Under the pieces are notes generated by a model. That model was given only the letters and a program-made list of their open reading frames with translations, had not been told where the DNA came from and made no database searches. Made by a program: the position numbers and the translations under genes. Positions 34,893 to 44,042 of a DNA stretch of 64,000 bases are shown piece by piece; the stretch's first letter is position 1; each line of letters starts with the position of its first letter. Origin of the DNA: CAYRXM01 sp964449465 (GTDB lineage Bacteria > Chloroflexota > Anaerolineae > JAFGEY01); the NCBI GenBank assembly GCA_964449465.1, contig CAYVBK010000016.1:41784-105783 (forward strand), read 5' to 3'.

Positions 34893-37800
34893 TCAGCCAG
34901 ACGGCGCGGTATCGCTGTGGCCGGGCTCGCGCGACAGCGGCTGGCTCAGATATCTGGACACCAATCCCAGAGAAACACTTGCTGGCTCGTTTTGAAAGGC
35001 TGCTTCCAAAAATGCCGCATACTGCCGCACCAGGCCGGCCACCCTTTCTGCGTGCGGCCGGTCGGCGGCGCCCGGGTCAAGAGGAGGATGACAGGTGACC
35101 CGAATTTGCCCGTCTGGCTCGATCACAGACATCGTGGGAACCACGCCAGCGCCGCTGCGCAGGGCCAGTTCGGCGAAACCGGTCATGAACGTCATCATTC
35201 GACCGCACACCGGCATCTTGAGAGTCTGGCTCCGGCCGTCCGACCCATCGCCGGCGATCAACACCAATCCGCCCTGACGCAAATTGGCGACTGCCTGGCT
35301 GGCCAGCATGGCCCATGCCGTGGACCTGTCCAAATAGATGCCAGACTCGGCATGGGCGCGGATCAGCCGGAGAATGGCCCCGCCGCCCATTTTGGTGACC
35401 GATTCAAATCCCAAAAGGTATAACAGTGGGCCGATCAACCAGATGCTGTGAGTGTGCAACGTCACGAGAACGACCCCGCGGCCCTGAGCGCGCAACGATT
35501 CCAGCACCGCTGTGCCTTGCACCCGATAAGGCCACTGTTCCGCCGTGTGGCTGCCGGCCGACCTGGCCGCCTGAGCAAATGGCTGCCAGAACGGGTAATC
35601 AGGGACATCGAGATGCTGCGCCAGTTCGCATCGCGAACCGGCGCGGGCCAGGTTCAGCGCCTGGCATTGGCGGAGAATGATCTCGCCGAGCAGGGCATCC
35701 CGGCACACTGTGCTTTGATGGCGCGGCGATTCCGGCAAAGCGGCCAGGAACTGTCGCAGCAGGCGCGCCTGGCCGCGGTAAAAAAGCCGGCCGGCCAGCG
35801 GGTTGCCGCACCACCCGCGCAGCCAGGCCAGGCCGGCGCGAGGGGGCAGCCGGAACGCCAGCGACTCGATGCGGACGCGCACCCGGCGAAAGGTGCGCCC
35901 GGCAACGCGCCGTAGCCGGGCGCGGGGCGCAGCGCGCCTGCCTCGCCGGCGGGGCGACTCGGCGGCCGGCGGTTTGTTGTCCAGAACCAGCGGTTCGCCC
36001 CGCGCCAGGCGGCTCAAGTTGTCCAGTGTGGGTGCGCGGAAAAATTCGAGCGGCAAGGCTATTCTCAACTGCTCTTCCACCAGCAGCGACAGGCGCAGCG
36101 CGGCTAGCGAATCGCCGCCCTGGTCAAAAAAGTGCTCCTGCAGGCCGGTGGGCGGCCGCTCCAGGATTTCGGCCCACATCTGCGCGGCAACGGCATCCAC
36201 GCCAGGCGGCGGCGCAGCGGCCGTCTCCTCCGGCGTTTCCTCTTCTTGCCAGCGCGCCCAGGCCTCCAGGCGGTTCTCCAGAAACGCTGCGCGGCAGGCA
36301 AAGCGCTGCAATTTGCCGCTGGTGGTTTTGGGCAGGCTCTTGGGCGGCAGCAAGACGATGGCATAGACGGCCAGGCCGTGCTGTGCGGTCACCGCGCGGC
36401 GGATGGCCTGCATCACCGCCGCCCCATCGAGCGATGCGCGGCTGGCCGCCTGCACCTCGTGCAAAATGACCAGCCGCTCTTGTTCGTTTACCTCTACCGA
36501 AAAGGCTGCGCCGCCGCCCGGTCGCAGGGCCGGATGGCAGTCGGCCGCTGTCGCTTCGATGTCGTGCGGGTAGTGGTTTTGCCCGCGCACAATGATCATG
36601 TCTTTGAGCCGCCCGGCAATGAACAACTCGCCGTGGTGGATGAAGCCCAGGTCGCCGGTGCGCAAAAAAGGGCCGCCCCCGTCGGCCAAAAAAGCGCAAA
36701 AGGTGTGCGCCGTTGCTTCAGGCTGGTTCCAATAGCCCTGGGCGACGCCCGGCCCGGCCAGCCAGATTTCGCCGACTTGATTGGGCGCGGCGCGTTCGCC
36801 GGTCTCCGGCTGCGCGATGACTGCCTCCAATCCTGGAATCACCGGCCCGCAGCCGACCAGCCGCCGCCCCTGCGCGGCGGCTGGCGCGGCCGGTTGGACC
36901 TCGCCGCACTCCAGGCCGGCTGAATCAAAGGCGCAGACGGTGGGCAGATACGCGCCGGCCTTGACGGATACCAGAATAGTCGCCTCGGCCAGGCCGTAGA
37001 TCGGGGCAAAAGCCTGCGCTTGAAAGCCATAGGGGGCAAATGTGCAGCTAAAGCGTTCCATGGTGGCGGCATAAACCGGTTCAGAGCCGTTCATGGCATA
37101 TTGCCACGCACGCAAATCCAGACCAGCGCACAATTCGGGCGTGGCCCGGCGGACACACAGATCATAGGCAAAGTTGGGCGCGACTGTGCTGTAGGCGCGA
37201 TAATGCGAAATCAGGCGCAGCCATCCCAGCGGATCGCCGATAAAGGCCGTGGGTGAGATCAGAATCAGCCGTGATTGGCAGAACAGAGCCGCCAGGGTCA
37301 TCAGAATCAACCCGCCGTCGTGAAACAGCGGCATCCAGTTGACGATGGGCGTTTCTGGGGTATAGCCGAACGTCTGTTGGATGGCCCGCATGTCGAACAG
37401 CAGGTTGTCGTGGTTGACCATCACCCCGCGCGGCGCACCGGTCGAGCCGGAGGTGTATTGCAGCAGGGCCAAGGTGCGGCCGTCGAGCGGCGGCGGCTGC
37501 CAGCCGGCTTCGTCCCCGGACAGCAGCGCAGCGGGGTCGAGCCATGTCAATGGCGCGGCCTCCGTTTGTTTGAACTGGGCTTCCAATCGCTGCCGCGCCG
37601 CCGGCGAGGCCACCACCAGGCTGGCCGAGGCGTCGCGCAAGATGGCTTGCAGGCGCGGGCCGGCGGCGGCGCGCGAGGCTTCCAGCGCCGCCGGCACAGC
37701 GACCATTCCGGCGTACAGGCAGCCGAGAAAGGCGAGCAGAAATTCCAGCTCGGATTCGAGCGGCAGCAAGACGCGGTCGCCCGGCGCGGCGTGGCGCTGC

Positions 37801-37952
37801 AAGGCGGCGGCGCAGGCACGCGCCCGCCGGTCCAGTTCGCCAAAGGTCAGGTTGATTTCCGGCGCGTCGCCGGCGGCCGGCAGGGTCAGCGCAATGTGGT
37901 TGGGCTGCTGCACGGCATGTTGGCGCAGCACATCTACAAACGAAAGGGTCAT
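34893..37952 (-). CDS. FAAL - ACP - acyltransferase-like fusion protein
   Basis: This 1019-aa protein starts with a fatty-acyl-AMP ligase (about 1-560), identified by YTSGSTGAPRGVMVNHDNLL, NWMPLFHDGGLI, TGDLGFIHHGELF and GRLKDMIIVRGQNHYPHDIE. A carrier domain follows with FFDQGGDSL (Ser615). The C-terminal part (about 690-1000) resembles LpxL/HtrB acyltransferases: GVVLVTLHTHSIW (His833) and MTGFAELALRSGAGVVP, with Trp in place of the acidic residue expected five positions after His. It should activate a fatty acid and load it on its own ACP; transfer to an acceptor by the last domain is inferred. It heads the 25-38 kb operon. Confidence 0.85.
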   Translation of the reverse strand: MTLSFVDVLRQHAVQQPNHIALTLPAAGDAPEINLTFGELDRRARACAAALQRHAAPGDRVLLPLESELEFLLAFLGCLYAGMVAVPAALEASRAAAGPRLQAILRDASASLVVASPAARQRLEAQFKQTEAAPLTWLDPAALLSGDEAGWQPPPLDGRTLALLQYTSGSTGAPRGVMVNHDNLLFDMRAIQQTFGYTPETPIVNWMPLFHDGGLILMTLAALFCQSRLILISPTAFIGDPLGWLRLISHYRAYSTVAPNFAYDLCVRRATPELCAGLDLRAWQYAMNGSEPVYAATMERFSCTFAPYGFQAQAFAPIYGLAEATILVSVKAGAYLPTVCAFDSAGLECGEVQPAAPAAAQGRRLVGCGPVIPGLEAVIAQPETGERAAPNQVGEIWLAGPGVAQGYWNQPEATAHTFCAFLADGGGPFLRTGDLGFIHHGELFIAGRLKDMIIVRGQNHYPHDIEATAADCHPALRPGGGAAFSVEVNEQERLVILHEVQAASRASLDGAAVMQAIRRAVTAQHGLAVYAIVLLPPKSLPKTTSGKLQRFACRAAFLENRLEAWARWQEEETPEETAAAPPPGVDAVAAQMWAEILERPPTGLQEHFFDQGGDSLAALRLSLLVEEQLRIALPLEFFRAPTLDNLSRLARGEPLVLDNKPPAAESPRRRGRRAAPRARLRRVAGRTFRRVRVRIESLAFRLPPRAGLAWLRGWCGNPLAGRLFYRGQARLLRQFLAALPESPRHQSTVCRDALLGEIILRQCQALNLARAGSRCELAQHLDVPDYPFWQPFAQAARSAGSHTAEQWPYRVQGTAVLESLRAQGRGVVLVTLHTHSIWLIGPLLYLLGFESVTKMGGGAILRLIRAHAESGIYLDRSTAWAMLASQAVANLRQGGLVLIAGDGSDGRSQTLKMPVCGRMMTFMTGFAELALRSGAGVVPTMSVIEPDGQIRVTCHPPLDPGAADRPHAERVAGLVRQYAAFLEAAFQNEPASVSLGLVSRYLSQPLSREPGHSDTAPSG

Positions 37953-37984
37953 GTTCTCTCCGCAAAATGGTGTGGCGCGGCGCC

Positions 37985-38073
37985 CAATCCAGAGGATTGC
38001 GCTGCATCATCTGGGCAATCCAGAGGATTGCGCTGCATCATCTGGGCAATCCAGAGGATTGCGCTACATCTGG
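37985..38073. repeat. Three 31-bp tandem repeats with an internal hairpin
   Basis: Copies begin at 37985, 38016 and 38047; the first two are identical and the third is slightly altered and shortened. Each contains CAATCC-AGA-GGATTG, a perfect 6-bp inverted repeat. They lie between a sulfotransferase stop codon and the FAAL start, in the likely leader of the FAAL gene. Confidence 0.93.
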
Positions 38074-38075
38074 TT

Positions 38076-38969
38076 TCAAGCCAGCCAATGGTCCAGATCG
38101 AGGCCGGTCATGCTGGCCAGTTGCAAAATGTCGTCGCGGTAGCTCTCGGTCAACTCGCGCCGCAGGGCCGGGTCGAGCGGCGGCGGCCGCACCTGATTCC
38201 ACGCCCGCAGCAGGGCAACCAGTTTCTTTCGCCACCTCGCGGGCAGCAGCGGGCGCCAGAGCGACTTGAGCGGATGCGGCTGCTTGAGAAACGTTTTCAG
38301 CGTCTCTGAACGATCAAGCCGGGTGACATTGCGCCGCGCCGCCATTGCCGGAGTGAACAACTCGTCCACCCCCAGAAAATGACACATATCGCGGATCACC
38401 TTTTCTGGATTGTCGTTCCAATCCTCATACAAATAGATGCGTATCTGAGAACGCGGAAAACGGTCGAAATAGGGCTTGAGATGGACGCTGTATTGGCCAT
38501 TGTGATTATAACGAAACGTGGGATGCCAGTTCTGCCGCAACTTTTCGGCCCGCAGTGCCGCTTGAAAACTGGATAATGGCTCCATTCCCCGTTGGCGCAC
38601 AAAATGGAACGCCGAATAGGCCCGTTCGACCGGCTGCCGCAGGATGGCAATCAGCCGCACATCGGGCACATGATTTTGGATGGCGGCGGCGGTTTGGGCT
38701 GTGCGCCAAAAGCTGTACAGGGTTGATGCCTCGCCGATGGCTCGCGCCGATGCGCCGCCGGCAAACAAAGCCGCATACACATTCATATCCGTGATCCAGT
38801 GGGTGCGATAAGGCGGCCCATCAAAAATTGGCACACCGTCTAGGGTGGCAAAAAAAGCCGGCTCTTTGCCCGGACTCACCCAGATTTGCGGGTGCTGTTT
38901 GAGGGCATCATAGAGCGCACTGGTGCCGCTTTTTTGCGCGCCGATAATCAAAAAATTGGGCAGTATCAT
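38076..38969 (-). CDS. PAPS-dependent sulfotransferase
   Basis: The 297-aa cytosolic-type sulfotransferase transfers sulfate from PAPS to an acceptor hydroxyl or amine, probably on a glycan or lipid. The 5'-phosphosulfate loop is LIIGAQKSGTSALYDAL with Lys13, and the 3'-phosphate motif is ILRQPVERAYSAFHF with the conserved Ser. The C-terminal ALRRELTESYRDDI is shared with its neighbours. The ATG at 38969 places this motif at the usual distance from the N-terminus; no strong ribosome-binding site is seen. It closes a minus-strand run of sulfotransferase and glycosyltransferase genes. Confidence 0.9.
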   Translation of the reverse strand: MILPNFLIIGAQKSGTSALYDALKQHPQIWVSPGKEPAFFATLDGVPIFDGPPYRTHWITDMNVYAALFAGGASARAIGEASTLYSFWRTAQTAAAIQNHVPDVRLIAILRQPVERAYSAFHFVRQRGMEPLSSFQAALRAEKLRQNWHPTFRYNHNGQYSVHLKPYFDRFPRSQIRIYLYEDWNDNPEKVIRDMCHFLGVDELFTPAMAARRNVTRLDRSETLKTFLKQPHPLKSLWRPLLPARWRKKLVALLRAWNQVRPPPLDPALRRELTESYRDDILQLASMTGLDLDHWLA

Positions 38970-39019
38970 ACGCTGTTTTGACTCTATTCTGACAAAAATG
39001 TGAAATCCTACGGACTGAC

Positions 39020-39937
39020 TTAATCTAGCCAATGGCCCAAATCGCGCCCGATCAGGTCTTGCAGGTGCAAAATATCCTCGCGGTAGCTCTCGGTCAGTTC
39101 GCGCCGCAGAGCCGGGTCGAGCGGCGACGGTTCGACCTGATTCCAGCGGCGCAGGCGGCGGATCACCTTGAGACGCAGCGGGCGCGGCAGCAGCCGCCAG
39201 GGCCAGTTCCTTTCTGCCTGCGGCTGCCCCAACCAGCGGCCCAACAGTTGGCTGCGCAAGCGATATGAAACATTATACCGTTTGTCCGGCAGGGGGGCAA
39301 AATGCTCGTCCACTCCCAGAAAGCCAAAACAGTCTGTCAACACCTCGTGAGGGCGCTGCTGCCAGTCCTCATACAAATAGACCCGCAGTTGTTCCGGCGA
39401 AAAGAGGTCAAAATAAGGCTGCAACTGGAGCGCATAGCGGCCGACCCAATGGTAACGCATGCACGGGTGCCAGCGGTCGCGTTGACCGGCGAGGTCGGCG
39501 GCGATGGCGCGGCGAAAATCGGCCAACGGCTCCAGGCCGCGAAACCGGTGATAGGTAAAAGACGAATAGGCCCGCTCGGCCGGCTGTCGCAAAATGACGA
39601 TCAGGCGCACATCGGGCAGGTAATGGTGAGTCGCCCGGGCGGTGCGCTCGGTCCAGCAATAGCTGTAAAACGTAGAGGCCTCGCCGCGAGCGGTTGCCCC
39701 GGCGCCCTCACGAAAAAGCGCGGCATAGTCCTCCATCGTGGTGACAAAGCGGGTGCTGGACGGGTCGAGCTGCGGTCCTTGAAAGGCGGGCGGCGGCTCG
39801 ACACAGGCAAAAAAGGCCGGCTCTTTGTGCGGGCTGACGTAAATCTGTGGGTGTTGAGCCAAAGCGTGATAGAACGCCGTGGTGCCGGCCTTTTGCGCGC
39901 CAATGATGAGGAAATTCGGCAGGGTCAGGTCGCTCAT
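39020..39937 (-). CDS. PAPS-dependent sulfotransferase
   Basis: This 305-aa protein has the 5'-phosphosulfate loop LIIGAQKAGTTAFYHAL (Lys16) and the 3'-phosphate motif ILRQPAERAYSSF. The C-terminal LDPALRRELTESYREDILHL is nearly the same as in the next downstream sulfotransferase, indicating a close paralogue. Its ATG overlaps the TGA of the upstream gene (ATGA), so the two are translationally coupled. Different central loops suggest a different acceptor position. Confidence 0.9.
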   Translation of the reverse strand: MSDLTLPNFLIIGAQKAGTTAFYHALAQHPQIYVSPHKEPAFFACVEPPPAFQGPQLDPSSTRFVTTMEDYAALFREGAGATARGEASTFYSYCWTERTARATHHYLPDVRLIVILRQPAERAYSSFTYHRFRGLEPLADFRRAIAADLAGQRDRWHPCMRYHWVGRYALQLQPYFDLFSPEQLRVYLYEDWQQRPHEVLTDCFGFLGVDEHFAPLPDKRYNVSYRLRSQLLGRWLGQPQAERNWPWRLLPRPLRLKVIRRLRRWNQVEPSPLDPALRRELTESYREDILHLQDLIGRDLGHWLD

Positions 39938-40929
39938 TGCAGCCGCCCCTTGACTTTGCGCTTGAGCCTCAGTACCGCTGGTTGATTGTCCAGCCCCGGC
40001 AGGGCGCCCCGCACCCGCTGCCATACCGCCCTGATGCCTCGCCGGCCCCAGACACGCACACGCGGGGCGATGCTATAGCTGCGCCGCGGGTTGGCCCGGT
40101 GGCGCGCCCACTGCTGCTCGAACAGGTCACAGGCATAGGCGTACAGTTCGTGGTCATAGCGGGTCAGTTCCTCGACTTGCTCAATCAACTCGGGCGGCGT
40201 GCTGGCGCGATAACCGCGCAGGTCTACGCCGGTCTTGCGCGGCCCAATGTTGCGCTGCGGCGTCTGCGCCGGCGTGGGGATGCCCAGCAAGGCGCACACC
40301 AGCTCGACCGATTCGGCGAACCGTTCGGTGAGGCCCACCACGGCCATCACGTCCAACTGGCGGCGGGCCTGCTCCAGAACGCCATTCATATCAGGGATGC
40401 TGTCGTCGTCTGGAATCGAATGGGCCGCCATCCCGTCCTTGAGCAAGGGGCGCAAGTCGCGTATCCGGCCCAGATTCAACGCCTGAGGATTGCGAGCATA
40501 GCGCGCAAAATCCGGGTTCTCGAGACAGGTGTGTAAATCGGCGTGGGCAAAAGGAAGCATACGCTCCAACTCATCCGGCTTGAAAAGCCACGGTTCGTTC
40601 AAAAGCTGTTTCTGCCGGAAATAGATATAAGAAATGCTTTGCTCCACCGGGTCACGCAGCATGGTCAGGCAGGCCAGGCCCGGATGGTTCAATAAAGCGA
40701 GGAAACTGACCCCAAAATGCGAAATATAGCAACGGTAGCCGGCCAACTCTGTCAATGTTACCTGGCTAAGGTCGTGATGCCGCCCGGCTATGAACACCTG
40801 ACGCGGACGATAAGCGCTGCTGATCAGGTATCTGAGGGAAGTGCCGCCTGTTTTGGGGATATGCATCAAGTAAACCGGCGGCGGCTCCCAGCGCAGCATG
40901 GGGCGGATGGTCTTTTGAGCGTTATTCAT
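39934..40929 (-). CDS. Sulfotransferase family 2-type protein
   Basis: The 331-aa protein resembles the PF03567 group (heparan sulfate 2-O/uronyl-type sulfotransferases). The PAPS loop is LMHIPKTGGTSLRYL, and TMLRDPVEQSISYIY matches the 3'-phosphate motif. NIGPRKTGVDLRG and the following helix-rich C-terminus are shared with the interrupted gene at 47956-48992. It is joined by ATGA overlaps to the GT4 gene upstream and the sulfotransferase downstream. A role on a polysaccharide or glycolipid sugar is likely. Confidence 0.85.
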   Translation of the reverse strand: MNNAQKTIRPMLRWEPPPVYLMHIPKTGGTSLRYLISSAYRPRQVFIAGRHHDLSQVTLTELAGYRCYISHFGVSFLALLNHPGLACLTMLRDPVEQSISYIYFRQKQLLNEPWLFKPDELERMLPFAHADLHTCLENPDFARYARNPQALNLGRIRDLRPLLKDGMAAHSIPDDDSIPDMNGVLEQARRQLDVMAVVGLTERFAESVELVCALLGIPTPAQTPQRNIGPRKTGVDLRGYRASTPPELIEQVEELTRYDHELYAYACDLFEQQWARHRANPRRSYSIAPRVRVWGRRGIRAVWQRVRGALPGLDNQPAVLRLKRKVKGRLQ

Positions 40930-42188
40930 CGTTGTATGACCTCCTGATACAGTGCGGCATAGGCGGCGGCCTCTTGCGCCGGCGTGGGGATGGCCTCAGG
41001 CCGCACGCCGGCCTTGAGCGCGGCCAGCCGGGCCGGGTCATCGGCCCACTGCTGCAAAGCGGCGCGCAGCGCGGCGGCGTCGCCCGGCGGCGTCAGCACG
41101 CCGTTGAGGCCGTCTTGCACCATCTCGCACATGCCGCCCACCGCCGAGGCGATCACCGGCACGCCGCAGGCCAGCGACTCGTTGACCACAAAGGGGTTGT
41201 TTTCGTGCCAGAGCGACGGCGCCGCCAGCACGTCCATACCGGCAAAAACGGCGGGCGCCCGTTCCGGCCCATAGACGCCGCAAAACGTAATCCGCGCATC
41301 ATGGGCGGCCATCTGGCGCAAGGCGGCGGCTTCTGGCCCGTCGCCCCAGATGTGCAGCCGCACGTCCGCGCCGGACACGCCGACGAACGCCTCGATCAGC
41401 GTATGCACCCCCTTGTGGCGGGTCAGGCTGCCGGCATAGGCGATCACCAGCAGCTCTCCTGCCTGCCGGCGGCGGGTGTTGGCCGTCCAACGCGGTACGC
41501 CGTGTCGAATAACGCGGATGTCCAGGTCGGGCCATTCTTGCATAAACACCTGGCGCAGAAAATGCGAGGGCGCCGCCACGCAACCGGCGCGGCGCAAAAG
41601 ATCGTGCGCCAGCGGCAGCCGCACAGCGGCCAGCCCTTCGGGCAGGTCGGGGCAGTCGCGGGCGCAGGCGGCGCCGCCGGCCGGCCCGGCGCAGCGCTCG
41701 CCGCGGCTGTTGAGCAAGGTGATTTTGGGGCAGAGCAGCCAATAGTCGGTCAGGGTCATAATCATGGGGATATTCATGTCCTGCGCGGCCAGGACGAAAT
41801 CGGCCATGCGCATGGCGTGGCCCACGTGCACCAACTGCGGGCGCAGGCGGGCGATGCAGCGTCGGGCAAATGGGCCGAGCGGGCCGCGCTGGAGCGTCCA
41901 CCGGTCGGGCCGCCCGCGCGCCAGGCGCACCGCCGTCACCGGAATGCCCTCGTGACGATAAGAGCGGGCGACGACGGTCTGGAATCGTTGCCACCATCGC
42001 ACCCGCCCTTTGATGCGCCAAGTCACGACCTGGACGCGATGGCCGGCCTGCTGGGCGGCCTGGGCCATGTGCAAGACAAATTTCTCCGTGCCGTGGTGAA
42101 ATTCGGGGTAAAACTGATGCGCCACATAGAGGATGCGCAGCGATGCGCCAGAGAGTGGATGCTTGTATTGGAAACCCGTCCATGTCAT
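40926..42188 (-). CDS. GT4-family glycosyltransferase
   Basis: The 420-aa protein is a GT-B fold, retaining glycosyltransferase of the GT4 type. The N-terminal domain begins RILYVAHQFYPEFHHGTE; the C-terminal nucleotide-sugar domain has IAYAGSLTRHKGVHTLIEA, the EX7E-type region ENNPFVVNESLACGVPVIAS and GLNGVLTPPGD. It acts in the cytosol on a lipid-linked or soluble acceptor. Both ends overlap neighbours by 4 bp, placing it firmly in the sulfotransferase operon. Donor and acceptor are unknown. Confidence 0.9.
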   Translation of the reverse strand: MTWTGFQYKHPLSGASLRILYVAHQFYPEFHHGTEKFVLHMAQAAQQAGHRVQVVTWRIKGRVRWWQRFQTVVARSYRHEGIPVTAVRLARGRPDRWTLQRGPLGPFARRCIARLRPQLVHVGHAMRMADFVLAAQDMNIPMIMTLTDYWLLCPKITLLNSRGERCAGPAGGAACARDCPDLPEGLAAVRLPLAHDLLRRAGCVAAPSHFLRQVFMQEWPDLDIRVIRHGVPRWTANTRRRQAGELLVIAYAGSLTRHKGVHTLIEAFVGVSGADVRLHIWGDGPEAAALRQMAAHDARITFCGVYGPERAPAVFAGMDVLAAPSLWHENNPFVVNESLACGVPVIASAVGGMCEMVQDGLNGVLTPPGDAAALRAALQQWADDPARLAALKAGVRPEAIPTPAQEAAAYAALYQEVIQR

Positions 42189-44014
42189 TGCCGCTCACCT
42201 GCTTCCTCTCGCCAGGGGCGCAATGGGAATGGCGACCAGGCCGGCGCCGATTCGCCGCGTTTCCAAACCCAGTTGGGACTGGTAAATGGATCTCGTTTCA
42301 CCCATTCGCCCCACCTGGCATGCATATCATTGGCCTCACACAGCTGCCGCGCGCGACGCTCCGGCGTGTCTTCTGGGCCGCGGCTGGCAGAATGAATGTG
42401 TACCAGTTCGGCAAAGGGAGTAAAGATCAGCCAGTAGCCGGCGGCCCTGAGTTTGAGGCACAGGTCTACATCGTTGTAGGCCACCGGCAGCCTTTCATCA
42501 AAGCCGCCAACCTGCTCCAAGACTGACCGGCGCAGCACCAGGCAGGCGCCCGTCAGCGCAGCCACATTGCGAATCTGTTCCAGTTCGGGGCGGGCGGGCG
42601 GCGGGCAGCCAGGAAATTGGTGCAGCGCCAGACGCGCCACCAGTTTTCCCCCCACCATAATGCCGCCGTGCTGCACCCGTCCATCGGGGTAGCGCAGCAG
42701 CGGCCCCGCCGCGCCCACCTCTGGGCGCACCGCCTGGCTGACCAGCTCTTTCAGCCAGCCGGAGTGAGTCACAATGATGTCGTTGTTCAAAAAACACAGC
42801 ACCTGCCCGGCGGCCAGCGCCGCGCCGGCATTGTTGAGGGCCGAATAATTGAACGGGCCGTCCTGGCGCAGCACCCGCGTGTGAGGCTGCCGCGCCAATT
42901 CGTTCAAATAATCCAATGTGGCCGGCTCTTGACTGCCGTTATCCACGATGATCAGCTCGATGGCCGGATAATCGGTAGCCGCGCGCACGCCGTTCACACA
43001 GACGCGCAGCAGGTCGAGGCGGTCGCGGGTGGGGACAATGACGCTGACCAGCGGCGGGTCGGGCAAGGCATAGATGACCCGATACCGGTTGGGCCGTTCG
43101 GCATCTATCGAGATCAATTCGGCGGTCACGCCCTGCCGCTGCAAGTGCTCGGTCAGGGCGCGCCGCGACGCCGGCGGGCTGTATGCTTTGGCCTGGGGGG
43201 TTTGCGCCGCCGACAGCGGATGAACCCGCCAATGATACAGCACGTGCGGAATATGGCGGATACGCGCCGCAGCGGTTTGCTCGCTCAGGCGCAGCAACAA
43301 ATCGTGGTCCTGGGCGCCCTCAAACCCCACGCGCAGCCCGCCCAGCCGGCGCACCAGCGCGGTGCGCGCTGCTGCCAGGTGGTTGATATAGTTGTATGAG
43401 CGCAGCAGGTCGGGGCTCCAGTCTGGCTTGAACCAGGGGCGCAGAAGACGGCCGTGCGCGTCCATTTTGTCCTCATCGCTGTAAATCAAATCGGCGTCAG
43501 GGTGCCGGTTGATCTCTTCAGCCACCAGGTAGAGCGCGTGCTCGGCCAGTTCGTCATCGTGGTCTAAAAAGGCCACCCACTCGCCAGCGGCCAGTTCCAG
43601 CGCGCTGTTGGCAGCGGCAGAAATGTGGCCGTTTTGCGGGCGGTAGACCACCTTGAAGCGCGGGGCGCGGGCGGCATAAGCCTGTAGAATAGCGCGAATG
43701 TGCGGCAGCGTCGAGGCATCGTCGGCGATGCACAACTCCCAGTGCGGATAAAGCTGCCGCCGCACCGAATCGAGGCAGGCACGCAGCCAGCGCGGATTGC
43801 TGTCGTATACCGGCAGCAGCACCGAAATCAGCGGATGGTGAGGCATTTCCAGGATGCGCCGGCGAATTTCGCCGCGGTCCCGGCAGGTCAGGCGGTGTGC
43901 CGCTGCCCAGGCGGCATAAGAACGGCGGCGCAGCCGCAGCCACAGCCCGGCCCATCCTTCCTTGCGCCAGACCCGCCAGACGCGGCCCAATTTGTGGATT
44001 GTCTTGTTCATCAT
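42185..44014 (-). CDS. Bifunctional GT2 glycosyltransferase (two GT-A domains)
   Basis: The 609-aa protein has two GT2 domains in tandem. The first (about 65-310) begins LISVLLPVYDSNPRWLRACLDS and has the DXD-like FLDHDD; the second (about 320-590) begins LVSVIVPTRDRLDLLRVC and has FLNNDIIVTH. Fused GT2 pairs of this kind build polysaccharide backbones or O-antigen-like chains, each domain adding one sugar. Two adjacent ATG codons (44014, 44011) can serve as start. It follows another GT2 gene by 28 bp and overlaps the GT4 gene by 4 bp. Confidence 0.88.
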   Translation of the reverse strand: MMNKTIHKLGRVWRVWRKEGWAGLWLRLRRRSYAAWAAAHRLTCRDRGEIRRRILEMPHHPLISVLLPVYDSNPRWLRACLDSVRRQLYPHWELCIADDASTLPHIRAILQAYAARAPRFKVVYRPQNGHISAAANSALELAAGEWVAFLDHDDELAEHALYLVAEEINRHPDADLIYSDEDKMDAHGRLLRPWFKPDWSPDLLRSYNYINHLAAARTALVRRLGGLRVGFEGAQDHDLLLRLSEQTAAARIRHIPHVLYHWRVHPLSAAQTPQAKAYSPPASRRALTEHLQRQGVTAELISIDAERPNRYRVIYALPDPPLVSVIVPTRDRLDLLRVCVNGVRAATDYPAIELIIVDNGSQEPATLDYLNELARQPHTRVLRQDGPFNYSALNNAGAALAAGQVLCFLNNDIIVTHSGWLKELVSQAVRPEVGAAGPLLRYPDGRVQHGGIMVGGKLVARLALHQFPGCPPPARPELEQIRNVAALTGACLVLRRSVLEQVGGFDERLPVAYNDVDLCLKLRAAGYWLIFTPFAELVHIHSASRGPEDTPERRARQLCEANDMHARWGEWVKRDPFTSPNWVWKRGESAPAWSPFPLRPWREEAGERQ

Positions 44015-44042
44015 GTGCGACTCGCTGCCTTGCAGGCACAAT

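Noticed and set aside
37985..38073. CRISPR-like array
   Set aside because: The 31-bp units are contiguous with no unique spacers and no cas genes nearby; better described as tandem hairpin repeats.
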